Notes: generated from the letters alone by a model not told the origin. A stretch of 64,000 nt of DNA from Nematopogon swammerdamellus (GCA_946902875.1 OX336338.1:7989971-8053970), one strand, 5' to 3'; positions 1 through 11,660 are shown, numbered from the stretch's first letter. Made by a program: numbers and translations.

Positions 1-647
1 GATGACAGAAATTGGCAAAAGATGAGAAAAGTTGACAAACATTTACAATGGTTGACAAGAGCTGACAAAAGTTTGTAAACAATTTACGAAAGTTAATAAA
101 AGTTGCCAAAAATCGAGAAAAGTTAGTTGAACTTATTATTGATGATTGATTATATTGATTATTTGATCATTAGTCATTACAGAACCTAAATAAATGTTTT
201 AATAAATAATAATTTTACAAAATAATTTGAGTGACATCCCTAACGCTCCAATGGAGAGTAGGTACTTATTTCAAGAAATAGGCCTAGTTTCCATACTGCT
301 TTAGCTATATATTTGCTGTGACTATAGATTGTTATCTGACGCGGTTGTCATAGCAACGATAGACTGTTATCTGACGCGCTGAAGCGAACATAGATTTTTT
401 TCCTTATATAAAAAGTACCAAGCGCAGCTAAAGAAGTTTTCACTTAAAAAAAAAAATCACAAATTCATCATGTGACGTTAATGGAAGCGATCGTTGACGA
501 ATAAATTCAAATTGTCAAAAATTCAATAAATCATTTTAAATGCATTGTTTAAAAGATATTAAAGAAAATGCACAAAAATCTAACATCCCCCTACAACTTA
601 TGTCCGAAAATACAGCGTCTAAAATTAAAAAAAATTGAGAATATATA
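1..647. other. AT-rich intergenic stretch with degenerate short repeats
   Basis: No gene is seen. Bases 1-130 are a degenerate run of a GTTGACAAAA-like motif. A short direct repeat containing TGTTATCTGACGCG occurs near 330 and 368. The remainder is A/T-rich with several A and T homopolymers. Confidence 0.6.
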
Positions 648-819
648 CAGGGTGTTTGATGACTAGGTCATAAAGCAAACCAGGTAAACTGAGCATGTAT
701 GAGTTTTGTATGGAAAAAAATAGTTCACCGTAAAACAAAATGCCATCTAACTTTTTTACTCCAAATAAGCTCAGGAGTAATAGGTCATAAATTATGACCT
801 ATAGTCATCAAACACCCTA
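648..819. mobile_element. Small MITE, Tc1/mariner-like ends, TA target
   Basis: A 172-bp element with inverted ends: CAGGGTGTTTGATGACTAG at the left, and its complement at the right ending CACCCTA instead of CACCCTG. It sits in TATATA, which fits TA target duplication. There is no coding capacity. It directly abuts the next element at 824. Confidence 0.7.
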
Positions 820-1469
820 TATACAGGTTGTCCCAAAAACCGACGATAATCCTTTGACAGGAGATATGGCTGCTAATTACCTCTCAGAATATCTAATTTT
901 AGGTTTATAGTAAAAATGGCTTAGCTTTTGAGATATTGTCATTTTTGTAAAAATTCAAAATTTTCTCCCTCAGCAAATTTTTTTTAAATGCCACAAGTAC
1001 AAATGCATAATTTTCTTAAATCTAGTTTTGTCAAATATTCCTGAAAAGTAAGGCTTTCACACGGTATAATTTATTTTGTCATGTTTAATCCTGCTTAGCT
1101 GAAAAACGACTTAAGAGCCACATGTAAAATTTTTTACAGCCTCATACCTTGAATTTGGCCATCGCGCTGAAAAAAAAAATTACTACACTAAAGTGGCATT
1201 ATGCAACAAAAATACGCCCATCTAATGTAGTTTTGAAAATGGTACATCACTTACCGATTTCCCCAATAATTTATGAGATATTGTTATTTAACTTCAAAAG
1301 GACCTCGGAATTTCATAACTGTTCTACCAAGTACGAATTGGAATAAAATAAACACTTAAAGTAAATTGGTCTTTATTAACCTGTTAAAGTAGAGGTTCAA
1401 ATTGTTTACCACCTGCACAAATGCTAGCTACAAAAAATTACAGATATACAGGTGGCTAGGAGGCCACAA

Positions 1470-1742
1470 GACGTCCGTTGAATTGTAGAGACTTTAAACG
1501 GGCGAATTATCATAAGTTTCTGCAACAGGAGCTTCAGAGCCTTTTAGAAGATGCACCATTGGCTATACGGAGGTGGTTGCAAATTGATGGCTGCCCAGCC
1601 CATTACGCTAGAGAAGTGCGTAATTTTTTAGACCAAGCATATCCCCACAGATGGATCGGACGTCTAGATCAACGGATTTAAATCCGTTAGATTTTTATTA
1701 TTGGGGCTATATAAAAGAAAAAGTTTACGGGAAACCGGTGGT
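1470..1742 (+). pseudogene. Mariner-like transposase C-terminal fragment
   Basis: This is a remnant of a DDE/D transposase that would cut and rejoin transposon ends. The reading frame shows QQELQSLLED, then IDGCPAHYA, which fits the second catalytic Asp region of mariner-like transposases. It continues to PHRWIGR. A frame change follows, after which DLNPLDFYYWGYIKEKVYGKP can be read, matching the third catalytic Asp region with its W-G-Y-(I/L)-K signature. The N-terminal DNA-binding half and the first catalytic Asp are absent. It lies between the inverted arms of the surrounding transposon and is interrupted by a SINE2 piece just downstream. It is not functional. Confidence 0.75.
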
Positions 1743-1799
1743 TTAAAACCGAAACGAAACTTTATAGAGCTCAAAGAAAGAATTACGGCAGTAGCTCAG

Positions 1800-1960
1800 G
1801 TTTTTTTTATGTAAACTGACATGGTTGGCTCCATCGCCTACAACATCCGTGATGTCAGCCCATAACACCGGGTGAACTTGGTGCCACGTCAGTACTTCCC
1901 TTCGGTCGTGCCGGCTGGACTGGACGGAAAACACAAACTATTTACATAGCATAGGTGGAC
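1800..1960 (-). mobile_element. SINE2 3' part, nested in transposon core
   Basis: The A-rich tail appears as a T-run at 1801-1808 on the plus strand. It is followed by the complement of the SINE2 tail and body (GTAGCCAACC..., TGACATCACGGATG, TTCACCCGG). It ends near the ACACAAACTATTTACATAGC segment. It is 5'-truncated. Confidence 0.7.
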
Positions 1961-2622
1961 GTATCTGCACTTGCATCAAGTACTTGCTCGACGCATCAAC
2001 CGGGCATTTCTGAGAATATGTCGAGCTAGCATTTGTGCAGGTTGTAAACAATTTGAACATCTACTTTAATAGGTTAATAAAGACCAATTACTTCAAGTGT
2101 TTATTTTATTCCAATTCGTAGTTGGTAAAACAGTTATCAAATTCCGAGGTCCATTTGCAGTTAAATAACAATATCTCATAAATTATTGGGCAAATCGGTA
2201 AATGATGTACCATTTTAAAAACTACATTAGATGGGCGTATTTCTGTTGCATAATGCCACTTTAGTGTAGTTGTTTTTTTTTCACCGCGAAGGGCCAAACT
2301 CAAGGGACGAGGCTGAAAAAAATTTAACATGAGGCTCTTAAGTCGTTTTTCAGCTAAACAGGATTAAACATGAAAAAATAAATTATACCGTGTGAAAGCC
2401 TTACATTTCAGGAATATTTGACAAAAACTAGATAAGAAAATCTTACATTTGTACATGTGGCATTTAAAAAAATGAGCTGAGGGAGAAAATTTTGGATTTT
2501 TACAAAAATGACAATATCTCAAAACCAAAGCCATTTTTACTAAACCAAATTAGATATTCTGAGAGGTAATTAGTAGCCCTATCTCCTGTCAAAGGATTAT
2601 CGTCGGTTTCGGGGACATCCTG

Positions 2623-3349
2623 TATAATAATATATTCGTAATATACGAATTCGCACGTCTATGTGCGACAGGGACGACGCTTTACAACCGGATTGCCTCT
2701 TTCTAAAGCTCGATGTAGGTACATTCTTTATTTACTGCCGCGTTCTATAATTACGTGTTCCTAGAGAGTCATCCTAGTATAGGTACTTTGCTATGCTCAC
2801 AGGGCAAGAAATCGAGGATGGCCACCTATCGCTGCTCTGTGATTGATTATACTTAATACTTCTGGGTGTACATAACCTACACACCAAAAATTTTTACGTA
2901 TACGTTTTTGAAATTACATATTTAACAATAAAAAAATATTACTGCGTTGAAGCTCTAGTCTACATGTATAACCTAAACAGCAGGTACCATTCGAAGCCTT
3001 GACACACCAAATTTTTTTTAAGTATACCTGTTTGAAATTACATATTTCACAATAAAAAAAAAATTACTGCGTTGAAGCTCTAGTCTATATGTATAACCTA
3101 AACCGCAGGTACCATTCGAAGCCTTGGCTTAGCCTTGGCAAGTTTCTTGAATCGTGGTCGGTAATGATTGTTAAGGTCGGTTTCCATTCAAACACCAAGC
3201 AAGAAAGTTTCCAAGTAGTGAAATAGTGGGCATAGCTAAACGAGAAAAGTTTCTCTTAATTCCGCTAATGGGATGCTCCCCTCCCGTACGACAGCGAAAT
3301 AAAGAATAGACTAATGAGAGTGAATTACTGAGGCTTCACCCCAAGTTTT
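2623..3349. repeat. AT-rich repeats with a ~123-bp tandem duplication
   Basis: Two near-identical units of about 123 bp (roughly 2878-3000 and 3001-3128) share TTGAAATTACATATTT, ACTGCGTTGAAGCTCTAG and GCAGGTACCATTCGAAGCC. The segment at 2655-2715 (GCGACAGGGACGACGCT) also occurs near 25215-25260. No gene is seen. Confidence 0.6.
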
Positions 3350-4220
3350 ATGGAGCTCCTCAAACATGTTTGTGTGGTTCCCCCTCTTGGCACAGTACGG
3401 GGAATTTTCGGATACTCACTGATATCGGGGCCTTATTCGGCTATTTCCAAAAAAAAAAATACTTTAGACAAATTTTCACGTGAATTTAAATTAAAAAAAA
3501 ATTTCAAGTGCGAGTTAGACTCGTGCTCCGAGGGGACCGGATTTAATTATCATAATATCACTCAGCTTTCGACCTCGCCTTTAGTGTCGTACTGTTTTTC
3601 GGGGTTTCTCGGTTTATGCCCTCACACTTATAGTTACTTACTGCAGTTTTAAAGAAAGTATACAGTTTAATCATAGAAAAATAATTATATGAGTTTAATA
3701 GAATGCACCTCCACCTTCGCCTTCGTATAACTGAACGCAACGTGACCCTCGGTGGCCTGTTGTCTTCGAGAAAGTACATATTTTACCTGAATATCTAGTT
3801 TAGCAGATCGCAGCTCGGCTACCCATGCACGTATGAAAAGTAGCAAAAAAATATAAATTCAATTCGTATCACATACCTTGACACAATATCTAAGTTCCCA
3901 TGTGTTCAGAAAAATCCCAGCTGGTGGCGAATTGGTTATAACGGGCTCTAAATTACCTTATGCACCACCTAATTAATCTATTATAATTTTCATTTGACCC
4001 CATTTTAAGGGTTTTCAGATTTGACCGTTTATTTTCTTCGTAAAGCTTATCACCATTCCAAGCTTCAGCATTCTACCACCACGAGAAGTACCCTAGAACA
4101 TTGACGATCAGTCACTGAGCAGAGGCAGAATAGAGTCCAAAGGGATGTACCATCATTTTCTCTTTTACGTTTACTCCAATGTACGTGGAGAGGGGTGAAA
4201 GCAAAAAAATCTCTTTGGGT
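3350..4220. repeat. Decayed Lepidoptera-type dispersed repeats, no gene
   Basis: Short islands such as GTTACTTACT and CTTCGAGAAAGTA near 3630-3780 resemble the minisatellite inside the Helitron at 49356-50847. Stop-free stretches here show no recognisable protein domain and are not called as genes. Confidence 0.35.
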
Positions 4221-4620
4221 GAAAGGCACGGCGAGTTATGGCGAGTTCCATAAAAGGTAGTGCGGCAGAACCGCCGCTCCGCGCGGCTGGACAGCCGCCC
4301 CGCCGCCGCCGCCGCCGCCTGAGAGATGCGATTAATGCTTCTATTTATTGTCCATTGCCAGCGTGTTTTGGTTCCATCCTTGCACCGTTTCCGTCGAAAA
4401 GCAACCCCGAAAGCCTATTTTCATTAGGCAACAGTCAGGTGTCAACGCTGAAGCGGTCGCTCGGCTGACAGGCGGCAACTTGGCGTGGCACGCTGAAATG
4501 TCAAGAGTTGCCTCTCTCTGTCCCACCACTCCCACCCCGCGTCACCCGTGCGCCGCGCCGCGCGTGGCAGAGAAACATTTTGCGGTCGCCTGTCCATCGA
4601 CGATTGAACGTAAACTTTGA
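4221..4620. other. GC-rich unrecognised island with CCG repeat
   Basis: GC content is clearly higher than in the neighbours, with a CCGCCG run at about 4297-4319 and further GC blocks near 4540-4565. There are overlapping open frames on both strands, but no known domain. It could be a promoter or first-exon region of an unseen gene, or a GC-rich repeat. I cannot tell which. Confidence 0.3.
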
Positions 4621-4621
4621 T

Positions 4622-4907
4622 TTAGAATAGAATAGAAACTCTTTATTGCACACAGTGGAAAGAAGAACAGTACACGAGTAGAACAAACAAATACAGGAGT
4701 GCGCAAAGGCGGACTTATCACTGCAAGTGATTTCTTCCAGTCAAGCTTTTAGTCTCTGCGTTGATGAACGTGTTGAGTTAAATAAAGAATAAAAAATTTA
4801 TGACTATGAAAAACTAAGAAAACAACGCAAGTTGATCTAAGCAGCAGTATACAAATGCTGTAGTCGGGCTCTCTGTTCATTATAATTCGTTTAAATGCGC
4901 GTAATAA
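4622..4907 (-). mobile_element. Probable LINE 3'-end remnant
   Basis: The motif AGAATAGAATAGAAACTCTTTATTGCA (about 4624-4652) recurs at 59097-59125 and partly at 29886 and 40758. This is typical of the reverse complement of a LINE 3' end with a short A-rich tail repeat. No coding sequence is readable. Confidence 0.35.
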
Positions 4908-5318
4908 GCGACGGTTGGCCGAGTGGATTGGGCATCGGCTTCTCATGCGAGACGTCCGAGGATCGAATCCGGCCGGCGTGTACCAATGAGTTTTTTCTGA
5001 CGAAAAAGATTATGTGCATACCTACACCTGCATTGCTGCTTCACCCTTCGGAACCGGTGTAAAGCTGTAGGTCCCTTCCCTTACCCCTTACTATGTGGTA
5101 GGCTCAAATTGTAGCCGACTGGGTTGATACCACCGTACGGATGTAAGATGGCGGTATAGCAGCCTCGCTTGTGTTCTCGTCTATTCCAGTATAGCCACCA
5201 ATCTAAGGAAGTCTCCGGTACGACACTTACCTTCTCGGAGGTGATATTGGCTGGTCGGAGCATGTGCTTCGGCCCCTCCGACTCAGCCACTCATACAGGA
5301 TTACATAAAAAAAAATGC
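4908..5318 (+). mobile_element. SINE1: tRNA-derived SINE
   Basis: This is a Pol III type retroposon. The head carries an A-box-like TGGCCGAGTGG (4916-4926) and a B-box-like GGATCGAATCC (4960-4970), the layout of a Ser/Leu-type tRNA. The body contains GGTAGGCTCAAATT and ATACCACCGTAC. The tail ends CAGGATTACATAAAAAAAA. It depends on a LINE for mobility. Other copies lie at 48479-48885 (minus, almost complete) and 63226-63350 (minus, partial). Confidence 0.85.
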
Positions 5319-5394
5319 CCGACTACAGCATTTCATACTGCTGTTTACCTATTGCTACTAACGCTTCTGAATTTCGGTCGAAGTGGCTATATAA

Positions 5395-5532
5395 ACGGTT
5401 CGTGTTTGTGTCTAGTTCAGTGTAGCCGGCGACCAAATGGAAGCATTGACATGGCACCTAGTTCAAGAATCTGTTAAAGGGCTGACATCACGGTTGTTGT
5501 AGATGTAAGCCAACTGTGTATAAAAAAAAGAA
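5395..5532 (+). mobile_element. SINE2 3' fragment
   Basis: The order of motifs matches SINE2: CAGTTCAGTGTAGCCGGC, TGACATGGCACCTAGTTCA, GGGCTGACATCACGG, GTAGATGTAAGCCAACTGTGT, then ATAAAAAAAAG. It is 5'-truncated and diverged. Confidence 0.7.
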
Positions 5533-5739
5533 CATTGAAAGTTGAAACAAACGTTACGTAACTCGTGAACGATTCCTAGAGAACTTATCTAGACAGACGG
5601 GACGCTCCCTTGAGGAGAGGACGGCAGGTTACACATTGCCATCCCAACTGCAGAGTTAGGTTCAATATTCTTGCCGAAGGTTTCACCTATAACCGCAAGT
5701 AGGTACGTAGTATAATGACAATTTGTTTATATGTATCTA

Positions 5740-6650
5740 TGAATGTATACTGACTGACCGTCTCTGTCAAGATCGTTTTTCTCAGGAAAGGATAAAGGAA
5801 TCAAGTTGAAATTAATATCAAATTCTAAAGGTCTACGTTTCCTCGGAGGTATAAAAAATTTAACTTTCTAAGTCAACGCAATCACAAGATACGGCCATTT
5901 ATGCCACATATTTTGCTACTGGCAAATCAAATCAAAACCTATACAGTACTTACCGTTATCCTAGAATCATGAAATTTCTTATGTAAATTTGTAGTTATAT
6001 GACATTAAAAATTGTTTTGTTTTTTTTTTTTTATTTACCATTTTAATACCCTTTTTTTCAGGAACAGATCAAAATATAAAATTGAAATTTTGATGAAAAT
6101 TCTCTTTCCTGTGTAGTAAATGCAAGCTTCTAAATCAATGCAATCAAAAGATACGGCACGGCCATTTATGTCAGTTTTGATACTCGCAAACTCACTCAAA
6201 TGAAATCAAAACCTAGAGGTTATTTCACGTTAACAATCATGAAATTTGATAAGAAGCAAGGCGTCGTAGCACATGTAAAGGAAACAATTCGAAAATTGTA
6301 AACTTGTAAAAAATAAACAAAAATTTGCTTGATTTGTATGTTAAGACCCTTTTTCTCAGTAACGGGTCCAGATATCAAATTAAAATTAATATGAAATACT
6401 AAGATCTGCGATCCCTTTGCGGTGCAGTAAATTCAAGCTTCTAAATAAGCGCAATCAAAAGATACGGTCATTTACGGTAGATTTTGATACTCGCAAACTC
6501 ACTCAAATAAAATCAAACCCTATATATAGGGTACTTTACGTTGACCTAGAGTAATGAAATTTGGCAAGAAGCAAGGTCTCATAGCACAAGTAAAGGAAAA
6601 ATCCGAAAATTGTTTTGTAGTTACTTAAATCATATAAAAACATATTTTTG
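5740..6650. repeat. Decayed tandem repeat, three ~260-310-bp units
   Basis: Three successive units share the order: a T-rich CTCAGGAA segment, TCAAATTRAAATTAATATGAAA, a CAATCAMAAGATACGG segment (about 5880, 6146 and 6456), CTCGCAAACTCACTCAAAT, then GAAATTTG..AAGAAGCAAGG. Spacing between the ATACGG motifs is about 263 and 310 bp. No coding capacity. Confidence 0.65.
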
Positions 6651-6902
6651 TATATTTCAACTAGACGGACGAATGCCTAGTTAAACCATTGATGTACTTT
6701 TTATTTAGGCGTTCCGTGATTTTCCAAAACACAATTATTATTATTATTTTAAACGGTTTTATTTAGCTTGACTTCGTATATTTGTTTCTATCTTTGTTTC
6801 AAATCTTGCGACAACTTTTTCAACTACTTCTACTGAACCGATTTTTATGAAACTTTGCACACACATTGAGTTCTCGTGACAATACAATATTATGATAATT
6901 TC

Positions 6903-9815
6903 AACTTGGTAACGAGGGTCTGATGATGGAGTCAGGAGGTGGACAGTGGAACTCTTCAACCGTTACTAGTAACCCCATCGAGTGTGGGCTCATTTGGTTG
7001 GTTTGGACGAGTGTCCCATACTTCTACCAATACACTTGGTGACGAGGGTCTGATGATGGAGTCAGGAGGTGTACAGTGGAACTCTTCAACCGTTACTAGT
7101 AACCCCCTCGAGTTTGGGCTCATATGTTTGGTTTGGACGAGTATCCCATACTTCTACCAATACACTTGGTGACGAGGGTCTGATGATGGAGTCAGGAGGT
7201 GTACAGTAGAACTCTTCAACCGTTACTAGTAACCCCCTCGAGTTTGGGCTCATTTGGTTGGTTTGGACGAGTGTCCCATACTTCTACCAATACACTTGGT
7301 GACGAGGGTCTGATGATGAAGTCAGAAGGTGTACAGTGGAACTCTTCAACCGTTACTAGTAACCCCCTCGAGTTTGGGCTCATTTGGTTTGTTTGGACGA
7401 GTGTCCCATACTTCTACCAATACACTTGGTGACGAGGGTCTGATGATGGAGTCAGGAGGTGTACAGTGGAACTCTTCAACCGTTACTAGTAACCCCTTCG
7501 AGTTTGGGCTCATATGGTTGGTTTGGACGGGTGTCCCATACTTCTACCAATACACTTGGTGACGAGGGTCTGATGATGGAGTCAGGAGGTGTACAGTGGA
7601 ACTTTTCAACCGTTACTAGTAACCCCCTCGAGTTTGGTCTCATTTGGTTTGTTTGGATGAGTGTCCCATACTTCTACCAATACACTTGGTGACGAGGGTC
7701 TGATGATGGAGTCAGGAGGTGCACAGTGGAACTCTTCAACTGTTACTAGTAACCCCCTCGAGTTTGGGCTCATTTGGTTGGTTTGGACGAGTGTCCCATA
7801 CTTCTATCAATACACTTGGTGACGAGGGTCTGATGATGGAGTCAGGAGGTGTACAGTGGAACTCTTCAACAATTACTAGTAACCCCCTCGAGTTTGGGCT
7901 CATTTGGTTTGTTTGGACGAGTGTCCCATACTTCTACCAATACACTTGGTGACGAGGGTCTGATGATGGAGTCAGGAGGTGCACAGTGGAACTCTTCAAT
8001 TGTTACTAGTAACCCCCTCGAGTTTGGGCTCATTTGGTTGGTTTGGACGAGTGTCTCATACTTCTACCAATTCACTTGGTGACGAGGGTCTGATGATGGA
8101 GTCAGGAGGTGCACAGTGGAACTCTTCAACTGTTACTAGTAACCCCCTCGAGTTTGGGCTCATTTGGTTGGTTTGGACGAGTGTCCCATACTTCTACCAA
8201 TACACTTGGTGACGAAGGTCTGATGATGGAGTCAGGAGGTGTACAGTGGAACTCTTCAACCATTACTAGTAACCCCTTCGAGTTTGGGCTCATTTGGTTT
8301 GTTTGGACGAGTGTCCCATACTTCTACCAATACACTTGGTGACGAGGGTCTGATGATGGAGTCAGGAGGTGCACAGTGGAACTCTTCAACTGTTACTAGT
8401 AACCCCCTCGAGTTTGGGCTCATATGTTTGGTTTGGACGAGTATCCCATACTTCTACCAATACACTTGGTGACGAGGGTCTGATGATGGAGTCAGGAGGT
8501 GTACAGTAGAACTCTTCAACCGTTACTAGTAACCCCCTCGAGTTTGGGCTCATTTGGTTGGTTTGGACGAGTGTCCCATACTTCTACCAATACACTTGGT
8601 GACGAGGGTCTGATGATGAAGTCAGAAGGTGTACAGTGGAACTCTTCAACCGTTACTAGTAACCCCCTCGAGTTTGGGCTCATTTGGTTTGTTTGGACGA
8701 GTGTCCCATACTTCTACCAATACACTTGGTGACGAGGGTCTGATGATGGAGTCAGGAGGTGTACAGTGGAACTCTTCAACCGTTACTAGTAACCCCTTCG
8801 AGTTTGGGCTCATATGGTTGGTTTGGACGGGTGTCCCATACTTCTACCAATACACTTGGTGACGAGGGTCTGATGATGGAGTCAGGAGGTGTACAGTGGA
8901 ACTTTTCAACCGTTACTAGTAACCCCCTCGAGTTTGGTCTCATTTGGTTTGTTTGGATGAGTGTCCCATACTTCTACCAATACACTTGGTGACGAGGGTC
9001 TGATGATGGAGTCAGGAGGTGCACAGTGGAACTCTTCAACTGTTACTAGTAACCCCCTCGAGTTTGGGCTCATTTGGTTGGTTTGGACGAGTGTCCCATA
9101 CTTCTATCAATACACTTGGTGACGAGGGTCTGATGATGGAGTCAGGAGGTGTACAGTGGAACTCTTCAACAATTACTAGTAACCCCCTCGAGTTTGGGCT
9201 CATTTGGTTTGTTTGGACGAGTGTCCCATACTTCTACCAATACACTTGGTGACGAGGGTCTGATGATGGAGTCAGGAGGTGCACAGTGGAACTCTTCAAT
9301 TGTTACTAGTAACCCCCTCGAGTTTGGGCTCATTTGGTTGGTTTGGACGAGTGTCTCATACTTCTACCAATTCACTTGGTGACGAGGGTCTGATGATGGA
9401 GTCAGGAGGTGCACAGTGGAACTCTTCAACTGTTACTAGTAACCCCCTCGAGTTTGGGCTCATTTGGTTGGTTTGGACGAGTGTCCCATACTTCTACCAA
9501 TACACTTGGTGACGAAGGTCTGATGATGGAGTCAGGAGGTGTACAGTGGAACTCTTCAACCATTACTAGTAACCCCTTCGAGTTTGGGCTCATTTGGTTT
9601 GTTTGGACGAGTGTCCCATACTTCTACCAATACACTTGGTGACGAGGGTCTGATGATGGAGTCAGGAGGTGCACAGTGGAACTCTTCAACTGTTACTAGT
9701 AACCCCCTCGAATTTGGGCTCATTTGGTTGGTTTGGACGAGTGACCCATACTTCTACCAATACATTTGGTGACGAGGATCTGATTATGGAGGCAGGAGGT
9801 GGACTGTTGAACTTA
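6903..9815 (+). repeat. 130-bp satellite array, ~22 units
   Basis: The unit contains GTTACTAGTAAC (a 12-bp perfect palindrome), CCCCCTCGAGTTTGGGCTC, a GTTTGGACGAGTGTCCCATAC segment and TGATGATGGAGTCAGGAGG. The period is exactly 130 bp over most of the array. Stop-free frames of 77 codons recur every 130 bp. Because 130 is not a multiple of 3 they do not join, so they are a by-product of the repeat and not genes. Edge units are the most diverged, as expected for unequal exchange. Confidence 0.95.
7092..9691 (+). repeat. 1300-bp higher-order repeat (10 units), two copies
   Basis: Unit-specific variants recur 1300 bp apart, e.g. CATATGTTTG at 7121/8421, the GTACAGTAGAAC variant at 7201/8501, and TGAAGTCAGAAGG at 7317/8617. 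The block 7092-8391 matches 8392-9691 at every position I compared. This is a recent duplication of ten units inside the array. Confidence 0.9.
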
Positions 9816-10629
9816 AATAAAACAAAAATAAGGATCAGGATATTTGTTTGAATCCACCCAAGTTAAGGTTTCTGTATTGTCCCGAGAACTGTGTGGCGTT
9901 AGGGTGGCTAAAAATGATACGTTGTTAGCGATACACCACCCAAGTCAACGTTTGAAACGTGCCGAGGACTGTGTGGCATTAGGGTGGATAAAAATTATAC
10001 GTCGTTAGCGTTTCAACTTCAAGGCTGACCACATCTTGTTGTATGAGAGCCTTGCGCCACTACATGGACCTCAGGGAGGGGGTTGTCTGTTATTGGTTTA
10101 ATACTCGTGGGAACAACATGAAAGAAAAAAATTATAAAAAAAATCAAACTAAAAACGAGTAAATAAAAAAATAGGTAAAAAAACTTTTAAGTTAAACGGT
10201 TTTATTAAAAAAAAAACAGCTGTACAAAAAATTTGAAAAAAATCAGCTATACAAAAACTAGAAAATAATAAGGACACAAACCTGGGCCTGTAATAAATTG
10301 AGACTTTTAACAGACTAATATAAAAACGTGGGGCGTATAATATACGTAATAACATGCGCCCCACGTTTTTATATTATTCTGTTAAAAGTCTCAATTTATT
10401 AATTATTCCGCTGACGCAGCGACACAAAGTGCCCTATGGCATCCGACATGAGAAGACAGCACGCTAGTATTGACGATTTCTTACCCAGACGTAAAATCTT
10501 AAGAAGGCCCAGGTTTGTGTCCTTATTATTTTCTAGTTTTTGTATAGCAGATTTTTTTCAAATTTTTTGTACAGCTGTTTTTTTTTAATAAAACCGTTTA
10601 ACTTAAAAGTTTTTTTACCTATTTTTTTT
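9816..10629 (+). repeat. SatE right module with two-level foldback
   Basis: Two diverged direct repeats (about 9855-9945 and 9947-10010) share CACCCAAGT, ACTGTGTGGC and TTAGGGTGG. Then comes an outer inverted repeat: arms about 10166-10290 and 10505-10629, containing GTTAAACGGTTTTATT and CAGCTGTACAAAAAATTTGAAA. Inside it is a second, tighter inverted repeat (about 10293-10402) with arms TTGAGACTTTTAACAG and AAAAACGTGGGGCG. The single strand could fold into a long nested hairpin. Confidence 0.8.
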
Positions 10630-10712
10630 GTACATAATAATACAAATATAATATGTGATGGTACGGAACCCTCGGTGCGCGAGTTCAAGTCGCACTTGGC
10701 GACTTAAAAAGA
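10630..10712 (-). mobile_element. Fragment of GTGCGAGTC-type Lepidoptera repeat
   Basis: GATGGTACGGAACCCTCGGT and GCGCGAGTTCAAGTCGCACTT match the ends of the family seen in full at 55278-55659. It abuts SatE copy 1. Confidence 0.6.
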
Positions 10713-11365
10713 TTTCTCAAGTGATTATTGCAAAATCAAAGCAAATACCACGTCAACAATGAGTTTTTAATATAATTGTTAAAGATGTGGATCTCTCTGT
10801 GCTGTGTACGCTGTGTACGGTTAGAACTCCTTAGAACTCCATTCAACGGAAAAGATGAAGCAAGGCGTGGAAACCCAATTTTCAATAAATTATTGGTAAC
10901 ACATCACAAATTGATCACTATTGATTTACATATGTTTTTTTAAATACATTTTGAAATACCTAAGTATTTGTTGTTATACCTAACATTTAGCGAAAAACTC
11001 GATGAAGGAGTTGTTTCTTCGCCTCCAAGGGATAATTGCACCTTGTATAATGTTAACATTTACTTTACAATTTATTTTTATTTCTATGTTAAGTGTATGC
11101 TTCCATCCTGCCTGGGTTTTGGTAAAACTTCACTATAAATTTCGACGAAGAAAGCCGTTGTTTTTCATCTTTACGAAATAATTGGTAGACGCCACATCAC
11201 AAAACAACACACTTCTCATAACATTTGTTTTTAATTAAATGTTTAAGAACTGTGTTCTCTCTGTGCTCTGGTCAAAACCACGTTCACCGCAAAAGAAGAA
11301 TCGGGGCGTGGATTCCCAATTTTCAAGGAATTATTGGTAACTCATCATCACAAATTGAAATATGT
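10713..11365 (+). repeat. S495 satellite, diverged units
   Basis: The stretch starts with the array-start module CTCAAGTGATTATTGCAA ... ACCACGTCA, as at 21310, 29405, 40313 and 48271. It then shows GTGGATCTCTCTGTGCT, CAATTTTCAATAAATTATTGG, ACTTTACAATTTATTTTTA and further S495 landmarks in normal order. It is strongly diverged. Confidence 0.65.
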
Positions 11366-11660
11366 TAATGAATTTATGATAATATTTTTATATTAAAACA
11401 AAATATACATATCACTTTTTAGTGCTTCTTAATTTTTATTTAAAAAAACACATGTTTGTTATTTTATTTTATATATTTTGCCGTCTTCAGTAATTAATTA
11501 TCTATAATAAGAATAAATATTATTTATTTACAAAAGTTTGTCATGGTAACAATGTCATTGGTTAATGACACTGTTACCATGACATGACAAACACAGATCT
11601 ATGGTTAAAAAATAAATAAATAAATAAAAAAATAACTGCAAAAAATGTACGTTTGTAACC
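11366..11660. other. AT-rich spacer with a perfect-type hairpin
   Basis: Mostly A/T. At 11540-11583 lies a hairpin: TCATGGTAACAATGTCATT, loop GGTT, then AATGACACTGTTACCATGA, with one mismatch pair in the arms. No gene and no promoter signal is recognised. Confidence 0.55.

Larger units (their letters stand above)
824..2622. mobile_element. Palindromic mariner-like transposon, copy 1
   Basis: The ends are CAGGTTGTCCC and GGGACATCCTG, both flanked by TA. The inverted arms are very long, about 824-1434 and 2026-2622, much longer than ordinary mariner TIRs. The core holds a transposase C-terminal fragment and a SINE2 fragment. A second copy lies at 35699-37416. The transposase fragment places it in the Tc1/mariner (DDE/D) superfamily. 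It is non-autonomous as it stands. Confidence 0.8.
6749..10629 (+). mobile_element. SatE copy 1: satellite-carrying element
   Basis: The left module (6749-6902) begins TTAAACGGTTTTATT. It is followed by a 130-bp satellite array (6903-9815) and a right module (9816-10629) ending in a foldback that contains the complement AATAAAACCGTTTAA. The same modules in the same order form SatE copy 2 at 14100-16990, with near-identical flanks. No transposase is visible. I infer a non-autonomous mobile element or a duplicated segment. The flank-module-flank architecture is seen directly. Confidence 0.65.

Noticed and set aside
4238..4620. Overlapping frames in a GC-rich island as a real gene
   Set aside because: No domain, low-complexity Pro/Arg content, both strands open. 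Kept only as an unrecognised GC-rich stretch.
4908..4985. Possible functional tRNA gene (Ser/Leu-like A and B boxes)
   Set aside because: No acceptor stem pairing or proper 3' end follows. It continues directly into a SINE body and A-rich tail, so it is the head of a retroposon.
6903..9815. CRISPR-like array (regular repeats)
   Set aside because: There are no unique spacers; the whole 130-bp unit repeats. The surroundings are eukaryotic.
6939..9851. Series of overlapping 77-codon open frames repeating every 130 bp
   Set aside because: They are the same stop-free stretch of a satellite unit read again. 130 is not divisible by 3, so no longer protein forms, and the reading does not resemble any known family.
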